A stretch of DNA of 64,000 nt, taken from the NCBI RefSeq assembly GCF_000375585.1, contig NZ_AQWP01000007.1, forward strand, positions 538 through 64,537, in the 5' to 3' direction. The stretch comes from Sinorhizobium meliloti 4H41 (GTDB lineage Bacteria > Pseudomonadota > Alphaproteobacteria > Rhizobiales > Rhizobiaceae). Positions 17,501-24,028 of this stretch are shown here, piece by piece (within the stretch, counting starts at the first letter, position 1; the number at the start of each line of letters is the position of its first letter). The translations under genes and the position numbers were made by a program. The notes beneath the pieces were generated by a model. It had not been told where the DNA came from, searched no databases, and was given only the letters and a program-made list of their open reading frames with translations.

Positions 17501-20152
17501 ACCGTCTCCGGCAAGGTCGAGACAGGGGCCGGCGGCGCCGTCGAACTGAGCGCACTCGAAGTCAAATCCGGGACGGTCAACGCAACCGGTTCGGCCGCCC
17601 TTGCCGAGGGCGCGTTGACGGCCAAGATAGAGGGCGCATTACCGGATCTCGGCAAGCTGCTCGCCGAGGCAGAAGGCAAGGCGGCCTTCAGCGCCGACCT
17701 GTCCGGGCCGCTCGACGCGCTCGGCGTCAAGGCTGAAGTGACCTCCAGCGGCGCGGTCCTCGCCGGACGCACGCTTTCGGACTTCGTGATCACCGCCGAT
17801 GCGACGGCGAAACCCGGCAGTCCGCAGGCGAAGCTGACGGCGACGGGAGCTCTGGACGGCCAGGCGATCGACGTGAAGGCCGAGGTGGTCTCGAAGGACG
17901 GCCGCACCTCGATCCCGACCCTGGAGGCGAAGGTCGGCGACAACAGATTGACGGGTGCGATCGATCTGACGGCAGACTTCAAGCCCGAGGGCACCATCGA
18001 CTTCAATCTGCCCGATCTCGGCCTTCTTGCCGCCATGGCCGGCGAGAAGGTCTCGGGAGACCTCTCCGGCTCGGCAGCGATCAAAACGGCGGGCGGTGTG
18101 ACCTCCCTTTCGCTGAAAGCGAACGGCAGCGGAATCAAGCGCGGCGATCTGACGATCACAAAGCCGGTCGCCGATATCAGCATCGCCGATGTGGCGGCAC
18201 TCGCGATCCGGGGAAGCGTCAAGGCGGAAAACGTCGCTCAGGGTCAAAACCGTGTCACCGGCTTCAATCTGACCTTCGATCAGCAGGGCGGCAGAACCGG
18301 CTTCACCGTCGACGGCAGATATGACGGCGGCCCTCTTTCGGCCAAAGGCGACATGGTCGCAAGCGGCGGGCGCACCGAGGTCCGCCTCGCCTCTTTCGCG
18401 GCAACGCCCAAGCGGATACCGCTGAAGCTTGCACGCCCGACCGTCGTCGCGATCGAGAACGGCACGGTGCTCCTCGATGCCCTGACCATCGAGGCTTCGA
18501 AGGGAACGATCACCGTCGCCGGCTCTGCCGGACCGACGCTCGATATTTCGGCAAGACTCAACGAGCTGCCTGCCGCACTGATCAACACCTTCGCCCCGAC
18601 CCTCGGGGCGGAAGGCACGATCGCCGGGACGGTGGACGTGGACGGAACTGCGGCGGCTCCGGTGGTCGTCTACGACCTCAGATGGAGCAACGCCTCGGTC
18701 GCAGCGGCGCGCGGCGCCGGCGTATCGTCGCTGGCGATTGCTGCAAAGGGGCGCTTCGCCGACAACAGGGTCACCGTCGATGCCACGGTCTCCGCCCCCG
18801 GAGACCTTTCCTTCCGGGGCGGCGGCAATGTCGAGCTTGGCGGCGACATGCCGATCTCGATGAAATTCGCCGGCGACGTACCTTTCGCGCTGCTCGCCAA
18901 TATCATGGCACAACAGGGCTTCACCCTGACCGGATCGGCCAAGGTCGACCTTTCGCTCTCCGGCCCGGCCAAGGCGCCGCAGATCGCCGGCACGGTCTCG
19001 ACCGCCGGCGCCCGGCTCGTGGACGTTCGCCGCAATCTCGCCCTCAACGACCTCACCGCCAATGTCGCACTGGACGGCAGGCAGGCGACGATCTCTCGGC
19101 TCTCGGCCAATCTGGCAAGCGGCGGATCGATCGAGGCGAGCGGCACCGTGGGCATCGTTCCCGATTCCGGCTTCCCGGCGGATCTCAGAATCCGGCTCAA
19201 CGATGCGACCTATGTGGACGGCACGCTGTTCACCGCCAACCTTGCGGGCGACCTGACGCTCAACGGGCCGCTCGTCTCGACGCCCGTGCTTGGCGGAAGG
19301 CTGACGATCCGCAGGGCCGCGATCACCATACCGGAGAAGCTGCCGGCCTCGCTCTCGCAGATCGACATCAAGCACCGCAACGCCCCGGCACGCGTGCAGC
19401 GGATGACGAAAGATCTGCGCCGGGATACGTCCGCCGGCGCCGAGGCAAGCGGCGCGATCGCCTTCGACCTCGCCGTCAGTTCCCCGGGCCAGTTCTTCGT
19501 ACGCGGTCGCGGCATCGATGCCGAACTCGGCGGCGATCTGACCATCCGCGGCACCGCCGTCCAGCCGATCGTTTCCGGTGGATTCGACATGCGTCGCGGG
19601 CGCCTGGAGATCCTCGGCAAGCGCCTGACCTTCACCGACGGTCACATCGGCTTCGGCGGCGACCTCATCCCGACGCTCGATCTCGACGCGACCTCGAGCG
19701 CCGGATCGACGACGATCACGGTCAACGTTGCAGGCCCGGCCAACAACCCGACGGTGACCTTCTCCTCGTCGCCGGCCCTGCCGCAGGACGAGATCCTGGC
19801 GCAGCTAATCTTCAACCGGTCGCTGAACAATCTCTCCGCCTTCCAGATCGCGCAGCTCGCCTCGGCCGTGGGCCAGCTTGCCGGCGGCGGATCGACGTCG
19901 CTGCTCGACGGCCTGCGCAACAAGCTCGGCGTCGACGATCTCGACATCACGACCGACGAGAGCGGCGGCGCCCAGGTCCGCGCCGGCAAATATCTCAACG
20001 ACCGCACCTATCTCGAATTGCAACAAGGATCGGACTCCGCTTCCAGCAAGGCGGTCATCAACCTCGACATCGGCCGCGGCGTGAAGCTGAAGGGAGAAGC
20101 GGCCGGCGACGGCTCGGCCGCCGGAGGCATCTTCTTCGAAAGGGAATATTGA
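14543..20152 (+). CDS. tamB: TamB, translocation and assembly module / AsmA-like bridging protein
   Basis: 1869 residues, larger than the roughly 1260 of E. coli TamB. One N-terminal membrane anchor (residues about 15-40, LGTLVVVLLLLVGFLGFTV) is followed by a huge periplasmic beta-taco region. The C-terminal DUF490/TamB domain (about 1500-1869) is intact and ends in an aromatic residue. It lies 122 bp after tamA in the same direction, with ribosome site GGATAGG before ATG 14543. The protein is thought to span the periplasm and conduct lipids or outer-membrane proteins. The extra length comes from an internal tandem duplication (see the repeat entry). Confidence 0.95.
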   Translation: MNQVTFFLRSALRYFFAALGTLVVVLLLLVGFLGFTVPGARVVAWAIEKYAATPDQIVRIADPGALLTGDFTAGTITLFDGEGIYAEVRDLSVDWSPAELFSLRFDASRISAGTVRVERLPVPSTETQEVRSTFALPVDVKIDAFDLKEIVLGKQIAGEDHFLTAKGKLYATNSSIALELDAAERDRPDARATADLVFNPAGNQLKLEAELAEPKGGLLARLLRLPGEPAVNMTVTGQGPLSDWAGSGMVTLDGSEILRLDGQHVLAADGMHMLTVSGGGAFATLTPPAFRPLFEGESRIDLRAAFDGTSKVRIDAGKISTGAMTLDVSGTVDSRGENNLQARLAGTSGPFDFRWPLKDGELQALVDTANLSLIGDGQSAILDIAANVPSVNLPQGRLGGIRLSAQSDAFNLATRSGPLKTTVEIAESRFANADLDRAVQAPLKLDGTIAVTPEDIRFDPLEIESASIGGTVTGSFDRVETTLEAAFKAFAVREVLPPGLADKFDRTIALAGNAVVEQDGSVRLSELDIKSGAVDASGSVALAGSTLTADIQGTLPDLGRLLADAKGSAAFHAVASGPLNKLGIEAEITSSGATLAGRTLDDLVVNADATVTPGSPEAKLTATGTLDGQAIDVRADVVTRDGRTSIPALEAKIGENRLTGAMELTADFKPNGTIDFNLPDLGLLAAMAGQQASGDLAGSATIRTADGVTSLALTARGESIRRDALTIAKPVVDVNVADLASLAIKGGVRAESVVQGENRLTDIDIAFEQQAERTGFSVGAEYEGSPLAATGDLASRDGRTEISLASASATAKRIPLQLARPTVIAIENGGVHIDGLTIQASTGTVAVTGTAGETLDISADISELPATLIHTVAPTLGAEGTIAGKVDIAGNGAAPVVRYDLTWSGASIASVRSAGITAEDLSAKGTVTVADDTIRLDPLVIERAGFRGDVTASLDRAGDTAEANFQFVAEPAALPPGIGAKFDAPITVSGKVETGAGGAVELSALEVKSGTVNATGSAALAEGALTAKIEGALPDLGKLLAEAEGKAAFSADLSGPLDALGVKAEVTSSGAVLAGRTLSDFVITADATAKPGSPQAKLTATGALDGQAIDVKAEVVSKDGRTSIPTLEAKVGDNRLTGAIDLTADFKPEGTIDFNLPDLGLLAAMAGEKVSGDLSGSAAIKTAGGVTSLSLKANGSGIKRGDLTITKPVADISIADVAALAIRGSVKAENVAQGQNRVTGFNLTFDQQGGRTGFTVDGRYDGGPLSAKGDMVASGGRTEVRLASFAATPKRIPLKLARPTVVAIENGTVLLDALTIEASKGTITVAGSAGPTLDISARLNELPAALINTFAPTLGAEGTIAGTVDVDGTAAAPVVVYDLRWSNASVAAARGAGVSSLAIAAKGRFADNRVTVDATVSAPGDLSFRGGGNVELGGDMPISMKFAGDVPFALLANIMAQQGFTLTGSAKVDLSLSGPAKAPQIAGTVSTAGARLVDVRRNLALNDLTANVALDGRQATISRLSANLASGGSIEASGTVGIVPDSGFPADLRIRLNDATYVDGTLFTANLAGDLTLNGPLVSTPVLGGRLTIRRAAITIPEKLPASLSQIDIKHRNAPARVQRMTKDLRRDTSAGAEASGAIAFDLAVSSPGQFFVRGRGIDAELGGDLTIRGTAVQPIVSGGFDMRRGRLEILGKRLTFTDGHIGFGGDLIPTLDLDATSSAGSTTITVNVAGPANNPTVTFSSSPALPQDEILAQLIFNRSLNNLSAFQIAQLASAVGQLAGGGSTSLLDGLRNKLGVDDLDITTDESGGAQVRAGKYLNDRTYLELQQGSDSASSKAVINLDIGRGVKLKGEAAGDGSAAGGIFFEREY
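15868..18735 (+). repeat. Internal tandem duplication within tamB (two 1434-bp units)
   Basis: Residues about 442-919 and 920-1397 are homologous copies. Equivalent landmarks all lie exactly 1434 nt (478 codons) apart: LPPG (16028 and 17462), DFNLPDLGLLAAMAG (16565 and 17999), PTLGAEGTIAG (end of the Asp codon 17166 and 18600). The copies have therefore diverged by substitution without indels over more than 1.1 kb. Both copies contain LTATG-LDGQAIDV, DGRTSIP-LEAK and ARPTV-AIENG. Unit borders are approximate. Confidence 0.9.
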
Positions 20153-20232
20153 GGCCTGACGATGCCGCCCGCCGGCCGATCCGGCGGACGGGTCCATCGT
20201 CTGGGTCGTCCCATTATTTTCGAACCGGAGTC

Positions 20233-20263
20233 TTGACCTCAAGCACGGTTGAGGTCGCAGAAA
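20233..20263 (+). promoter_or_regulatory. SoxR/MerR-like operator-promoter
   Basis: TTGACC (20233-20238) is a good -35. It overlaps the dyad CCTCAAG-N4-GTTGAGG (20237-20254), and a perfect 8-bp inverted repeat GACCTCAA/TTGAGGTC lies at 20235-20256. The layout equals the SoxR box of E. coli soxS (CCTCAAG-N4-CTTGAGG placed between -35 and a -10 19 bp away). The -10 here (CAGAAA, 20258-20263) is poor, as expected for a promoter needing MerR-type distortion. No merR/soxR gene is in the window. Confidence 0.6.
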
Positions 20264-20294
20264 TCACTCCGTGTAACGGACACGGAGGTACGAC

Positions 20295-20687
20295 ATGACT
20301 GAGCAGATACTCTTCCGGAACGTGATGAAGATCACGGAAGGCAGTCTGGAACCCTTTCGCGAAACGGTGAAGCAAGCGATCGAGTTCGTCGAGCGAAACG
20401 GACCTCAACTCATGGTCCAGACATTCATCGACGAGCAGGAGATGCGTGCGGTCAGCTTTCAGCTCTACCGGAATTGCGAAGACGTTCTGCGCCATTGGGA
20501 AATATCGGACCCCCACATCCGAGCGGTATCGAAGCATTGCAGCGTCGAGAAGTTCGAGGTTTACGGCAATCCGAGCGACGAGGTCGCAGCCGGCCTATCC
20601 CAATTCTTCGGCGACGGCCGCGGACGCATCATGAAACCACTTGCGGGATTCACCCGCTTCCAGAGCACTTCCAGGAAAAGTGTATAA
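20295..20687 (+). CDS. Small hypothetical protein, possibly ABM-type monooxygenase fold
   Basis: 130 residues, soluble. The pattern (beta strand, helix SLEPFRETVKQAIEFVE, two strands, YRNCEDVLRHWEISDPHI, then VEKFEVYGNPSDEV) resembles a dimeric alpha/beta-barrel of the antibiotic-biosynthesis-monooxygenase type. No catalytic residues identify it, so the family call is tentative. It lies 32 bp downstream of a SoxR-like promoter, suggesting redox or quinone control. The last ten or so residues (RFQSTSRKSV) and the TAA stop come from a palindromic repeat that has invaded the 3' end, so the original C-terminus is probably altered. Confidence 0.65.
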   Translation: MTEQILFRNVMKITEGSLEPFRETVKQAIEFVERNGPQLMVQTFIDEQEMRAVSFQLYRNCEDVLRHWEISDPHIRAVSKHCSVEKFEVYGNPSDEVAAGLSQFFGDGRGRIMKPLAGFTRFQSTSRKSV

Positions 20688-20773
20688 CGGTTTTCCGTCC
20701 GGAAGTGCGTTGGGTCAAAGGGTCAGAGCACTTCCAGGAAAAGTGTGTAACGGTTTTCCGTCCGGAAGTGCGT
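20661..20773. repeat. Two tandem copies of a 50-bp palindromic intergenic element
   Basis: Copies at 20661-20710 and 20724-20773 differ at one base. Each begins CAGAGCACTTCCAGGAAAAG and ends TTTTCCGTCCGGAAGTGCGT, so the ends pair (GCACTTCC/GGAAGTGC, GGAAAA/TTTTCC) into a hairpin. The spacing is 63 bp. Elements of this look are scattered through Rhizobiaceae intergenic DNA. The first copy overlaps the 3' end of the preceding gene. The space 20774-20897 shows nothing further. Confidence 0.85.
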
Positions 20774-20897
20774 AGTCTCAAGGGCTGGATCATCTCGCTG
20801 TTTCAGTGAAATGATCCGATTCGCCCTTTACCGGCTACTGGACGAACTTTTCTGAAGCGAACAGGCGAGCTCGGGTCAGGCGTGAAGGAGCGCCCCT

Positions 20898-21377
20898 TCA
20901 CGCCGCATTGCGATCGACCCCGAATTCATCCAGTACTTCGCTCTCGTTCGTTGCCGTGAAGAGCGCCCAGATATGACCGAACGGGTCGATGAGGGCGCCG
21001 ACCCGGTCGCCGGTCGGCAGCGTTTCGGCGACATTGCGCAGACTGGCGCCGGAGCCCATCGCCCTTTCGAGCACGCGGTCCACGTCGTCGACGTGCAGTT
21101 CCAGGATCGCCGCGGTTGTTCCGAGCGCGTGCGGCGATCGCGGCCCGCCGAGCCTCGGTTCGGCGTCCCGGCGTGGATTGGCGCCGGCCACCCGGAAGAC
21201 CGAGTCGCCGATGCAGAGGTCGGCACTCGTCAGAATGCCGCTCCACTCGTGCCGCTGCAGCAGCTCGGCGCCGAAGACATCGCGGTAGAACGCAATCGCC
21301 CGCTCCTCGTCACCATGCCGGACGAAGAGCTTTATGCAGATCTGCCGTACCGACGGGCCGCCGGAATAACTAGCCAT
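20898..21377 (-). CDS. VOC (glyoxalase/bleomycin-resistance-like) family protein
   Basis: 159 residues from ATG 21377, with CAGGGAGA upstream; a longer in-frame start at 21437 has no ribosome site. The beta-alpha-beta-beta-beta modules are visible: ICIKLFVRHGDEERAIAFYR with a downstream FGAE turn, and ILELHVDDVDRVLERAMGSG with DPFGHIWALFT. This matches PhnB/YdcP-like glyoxalase-superfamily proteins, in which a metal is held by His/Glu residues. Substrate is unknown. It is transcribed alone, leftward, with the Lrp gene behind it in the same direction. Confidence 0.82.
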   Translation of the reverse strand: MASYSGGPSVRQICIKLFVRHGDEERAIAFYRDVFGAELLQRHEWSGILTSADLCIGDSVFRVAGANPRRDAEPRLGGPRSPHALGTTAAILELHVDDVDRVLERAMGSGASLRNVAETLPTGDRVGALIDPFGHIWALFTATNESEVLDEFGVDRNAA

Positions 21378-21582
21378 GGCAATCTCCCTGGATCGCAATG
21401 ATGTCGAGCGGGTGGAACCCGCGATCAAATACGCCATCGTTCAAAATGAGACCGAATGCCGCGGAGACCGCGCCCGTGCTCATGCCTCTCTTGTTTGCTG
21501 AGAGGAACATCTTATCCGAAGATAAGAACAAATCAAGAACAAAAGCGGCCGTGCGTCGCCAATTCGCGCCGCGGCGATCGCC

Positions 21583-22017
21583 TCACGAAGACCCGGTCAA
21601 CTTGCTGGTCTTCAGCAGAATGTTCGTTTCGGTCACGTTGATGCCGTCGATCAAACGAATGCGCCGCAAGGTCTCATCGAAGCTCGCGAGATCCCGGTCC
21701 TCGAGTTCGGCAATGAAATCCCACCTTCCGTTGGTGCTGTGCAGCGCCCGCACCTGCGGCAGCCCGCGCAATTGTTCGGCGACGCGGTCCGCCATCTTTC
21801 CGTGAACCTCGATCATCACCACGGCCCTGACGCCCGAGGCGGGGATTTCCGCGCCCGTGCGGATGGTGAAAGCGGCGATGGTCCCATTCGCGACGAGCCG
21901 GTCGATGCGCGCAGCGACCGTGGCACGCGAGACGCCGGTCATCGCCGAAAGCGCGGAGACGGGCGTACGGGAATTTTGCCGGAGAGCGCCGATGAGCGCC
22001 TGATCGAGATCATCCAT
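21583..22017 (-). CDS. Lrp/AsnC-family regulator of arginase
   Basis: 144 residues. The N-terminal helix-turn-helix (residues 1-55, DLDQALIGALRQNSRTPVSA then GVSRATVAARIDRLVANGTI) precedes a RAM/AsnC ligand-binding domain (VVMIEVHG, IAELEDRDLASFDETLRRI). It is divergent from the arginase gene across 154 bp. In rhizobia and Agrobacterium the equivalent pair is an arginine/ornithine-responsive activator and its target. The ligand is inferred from this context. The 154-bp spacer shows no clean palindrome. Confidence 0.88.
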   Translation of the reverse strand: MDDLDQALIGALRQNSRTPVSALSAMTGVSRATVAARIDRLVANGTIAAFTIRTGAEIPASGVRAVVMIEVHGKMADRVAEQLRGLPQVRALHSTNGRWDFIAELEDRDLASFDETLRRIRLIDGINVTETNILLKTSKLTGSS

Positions 22018-22171
22018 CTTATCACTTCGTCAAAGGGACTTTACACTTTGCGCATCTTATCTTCCCAATCGACAGTTTTCCATCTTTTTGCCGCCACGCT
22101 TTTTGACGATAATCCGCCGAACTTCACGGGAACCGAGCTTCCCGGCAACCGGGCGAAGGGACGAGGCGGAC

Positions 22172-23095
22172 ATGAAAACCATCACATTGATCGGCGCACC
22201 CATCGAGGAAGGCTCGGGCCGCCGCGGCGCGGCGATGGGGCCGACGGCGCTCAGAATCGCAGGCATAGACACGGTCCTCGCCGAACTCGGCCATACGGTC
22301 AATGACGAGGGGGATCTGAGGCCGCTGCCGGCACGCGATCTCGCCAATCATCCCGGCGCCAACAATCTGCAATCCGTCGCAGCTTTCGCGCGCGCGCTCG
22401 ACGAAGCCGTGCATGAAACCGCGCGCAAGGGACATTTCCCCATCATTCTCGGCGGCGACCACGCGCTCTCGATGGGCAGCGTCTCCGGCATGGCGCGTCA
22501 TGCCCAGGACGTCGGCCGGCCCCTCTTCGTCCTATGGCTGGACGCGCATGCCGACTTCAACTCGCCGGCGACCTCGCCCTCCGGAAACATGCACGGCATG
22601 CCCGTCGCCTTCTTCTGCGGCGAAGCGGAGTTCGCTCCGATCCTCCCGAAGGACCGGCCGCTGGTGGACCCGAAGAAGGTCTATCAGGTCGGAATCCGCT
22701 CGGTCGACGCACGTGAGCGCGAGGAAATTGCCGAGCACGGCGTCAATGTCTTCGATATGCGGGCCATCGACGAGATGGGCATGGCCCACATCATCCGCCA
22801 GATCGTCGATGAGGTTCGCGCGGCTAACGGTCTGCTGCATGTGAGCCTCGACGTCGATTTCATGGATCCGGAACTTGCCCCCGGCGTAGGGACGACGGTC
22901 CCGGGCGGCGCGACCTTCCGCGAGGCTCACCTCATCATGGAAGTGTTGTGCGACAGCGGCCTCGTCTCTTCCCTCGATGTGGTCGAGCTCAACCCGTTCC
23001 TCGACGACCGGGGCAAGAGCGCACGCATTCTGGTCGAACTGACGGCAAGCCTCTTCGGACGCCGTATCCTCGACCGGCCGACACGCGCGGCCTGA
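22172..23095 (+). CDS. rocF: Arginase
   Basis: 307 residues, normal arginase length. It hydrolyses L-arginine to ornithine and urea with a binuclear manganese centre. Metal ligands are visible: His97 in LGGDHALSMGS, Asp124-His126-Asp128 in WLDAHADFNSP and Asp227/Asp229 in LDVDFMDPELAPG. The start is ATG 22172 with GAGGCGGAC upstream; an ATG at 22088 reads through intergenic DNA. It supplies ornithine for catabolism or for ornithine cyclodeaminase. The divergent Lrp gene is its likely regulator. Manganese use links it loosely to the sit uptake system in this window. Confidence 0.95.
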   Translation: MKTITLIGAPIEEGSGRRGAAMGPTALRIAGIDTVLAELGHTVNDEGDLRPLPARDLANHPGANNLQSVAAFARALDEAVHETARKGHFPIILGGDHALSMGSVSGMARHAQDVGRPLFVLWLDAHADFNSPATSPSGNMHGMPVAFFCGEAEFAPILPKDRPLVDPKKVYQVGIRSVDAREREEIAEHGVNVFDMRAIDEMGMAHIIRQIVDEVRAANGLLHVSLDVDFMDPELAPGVGTTVPGGATFREAHLIMEVLCDSGLVSSLDVVELNPFLDDRGKSARILVELTASLFGRRILDRPTRAA

Positions 23096-23269
23096 AGCCA
23101 TGCTCCGCCCGCTCTCCTGCAAGGGGGGAACGTTCAGCAAAGGCTTAACGAATCCGCGCCTAGTATAGGCATACAGCGCGCAAGGCGGATTTTCCGCGCA
23201 TGAAGCGGCTTGCGCCTCGCCGGATGTCATCGGCGGACCACCACGACCGGAAAGCTGGAAGGACCTTCG

Positions 23270-23749
23270 ATGACAAGCACGCAGAGAGCAGCCGGATTCG
23301 ACGGCGAGACGCTCGAAATCATAGCGTTTCGCCTCCACGATCAGGAATTTTGCGTCAAGACGACGACGATCCGCGAGATACGCGGCTGGGCCCCCTCGAC
23401 GCCCATCCCGCATGCCCCGCCGGAAGTGATCGGCGTGATGAACCTGCGCGGGACGGTGATCCCGATCATCGATCTCGCCCATAAGCTCGGCATGAAATCG
23501 ACCGTCACCAACGAACGCAGCGCGATCGTCGTCGCCGAGGTCCACAACATGGTCATCGGTCTCGTCGTCGACCGCGTTTCCGACATTCTGACCGTGCAGG
23601 GCAGTCAGGTACAGCCTGTGCCTGAAGTCACCGCATCCTTCGACAAGAGCTTTGCGGAAGGCATCATCGCCAATGAATCGGGCATGATCTGCTTCCTCAA
23701 TCTCGCCCGCATGTTCAAGGAGCGGGAAACCGAAGAACTGGCGGCCTGA
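23270..23749 (+). CDS. cheW: Chemotaxis coupling protein CheW
   Basis: 159 residues, a single CheW (SH3-like) domain linking chemoreceptors to the CheA kinase. Characteristic pieces are IIAFRLHDQEFCVKTTTIREI, GVMNLRGTVIPIIDL and the conserved VVDRVSDILTV. ATG 23270 has ribosome site GGAAGGA; an upstream ATG at 23210 is out of context. It is followed 279 bp later by a chemoreceptor in the same direction, so the two probably act as a dedicated pair outside the main che operon. Confidence 0.95.
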   Translation: MTSTQRAAGFDGETLEIIAFRLHDQEFCVKTTTIREIRGWAPSTPIPHAPPEVIGVMNLRGTVIPIIDLAHKLGMKSTVTNERSAIVVAEVHNMVIGLVVDRVSDILTVQGSQVQPVPEVTASFDKSFAEGIIANESGMICFLNLARMFKERETEELAA

Positions 23750-23770
23750 GCCTGCGCATCTGCATATCGG

Positions 23771-23808
23771 GAGCGACTCACTATTTCCTTGAAACAGTTG
23801 AGTCGCTC
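23771..23808. other. Perfect inverted repeat between cheW and the chemoreceptor
   Basis: GAGCGACTCA (23771-23780) and TGAGTCGCTC (23799-23808) pair over 10 bp with an 18-nt loop, 22 nt after the cheW stop codon. No T-run follows, so it may be a weak terminator, an mRNA-stabilising hairpin or an operator for the receptor gene. The AT-rich stretch 23820-23895 downstream may hold the receptor promoter. Confidence 0.5.
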
Positions 23809-24028
23809 TGTGCGGCAAAGGACCACATCTTATTACGAGTATGAAAGCAAAATTCTATTTTAACGCGATTTTAAGCTTGCTTTACTAATTTATCGCACAG
23901 CGGCATGAAGCCCTTCGTGATTTCGAAATCTCCCCAGCAACCGCCAGCAGCCCTTTCCTGAAGGACGGCGAAGCAGATCACAAACGCCCGCTCCGCGGCC
24001 GTTTTGCGCGAAAATTTCAGAGGGGATC

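Noticed and set aside
15868-18735. CRISPR-like or satellite periodicity inside tamB
   Set aside because: The period is 1434 bp, in frame, and the units are protein-coding domains; no short direct repeats or spacers.
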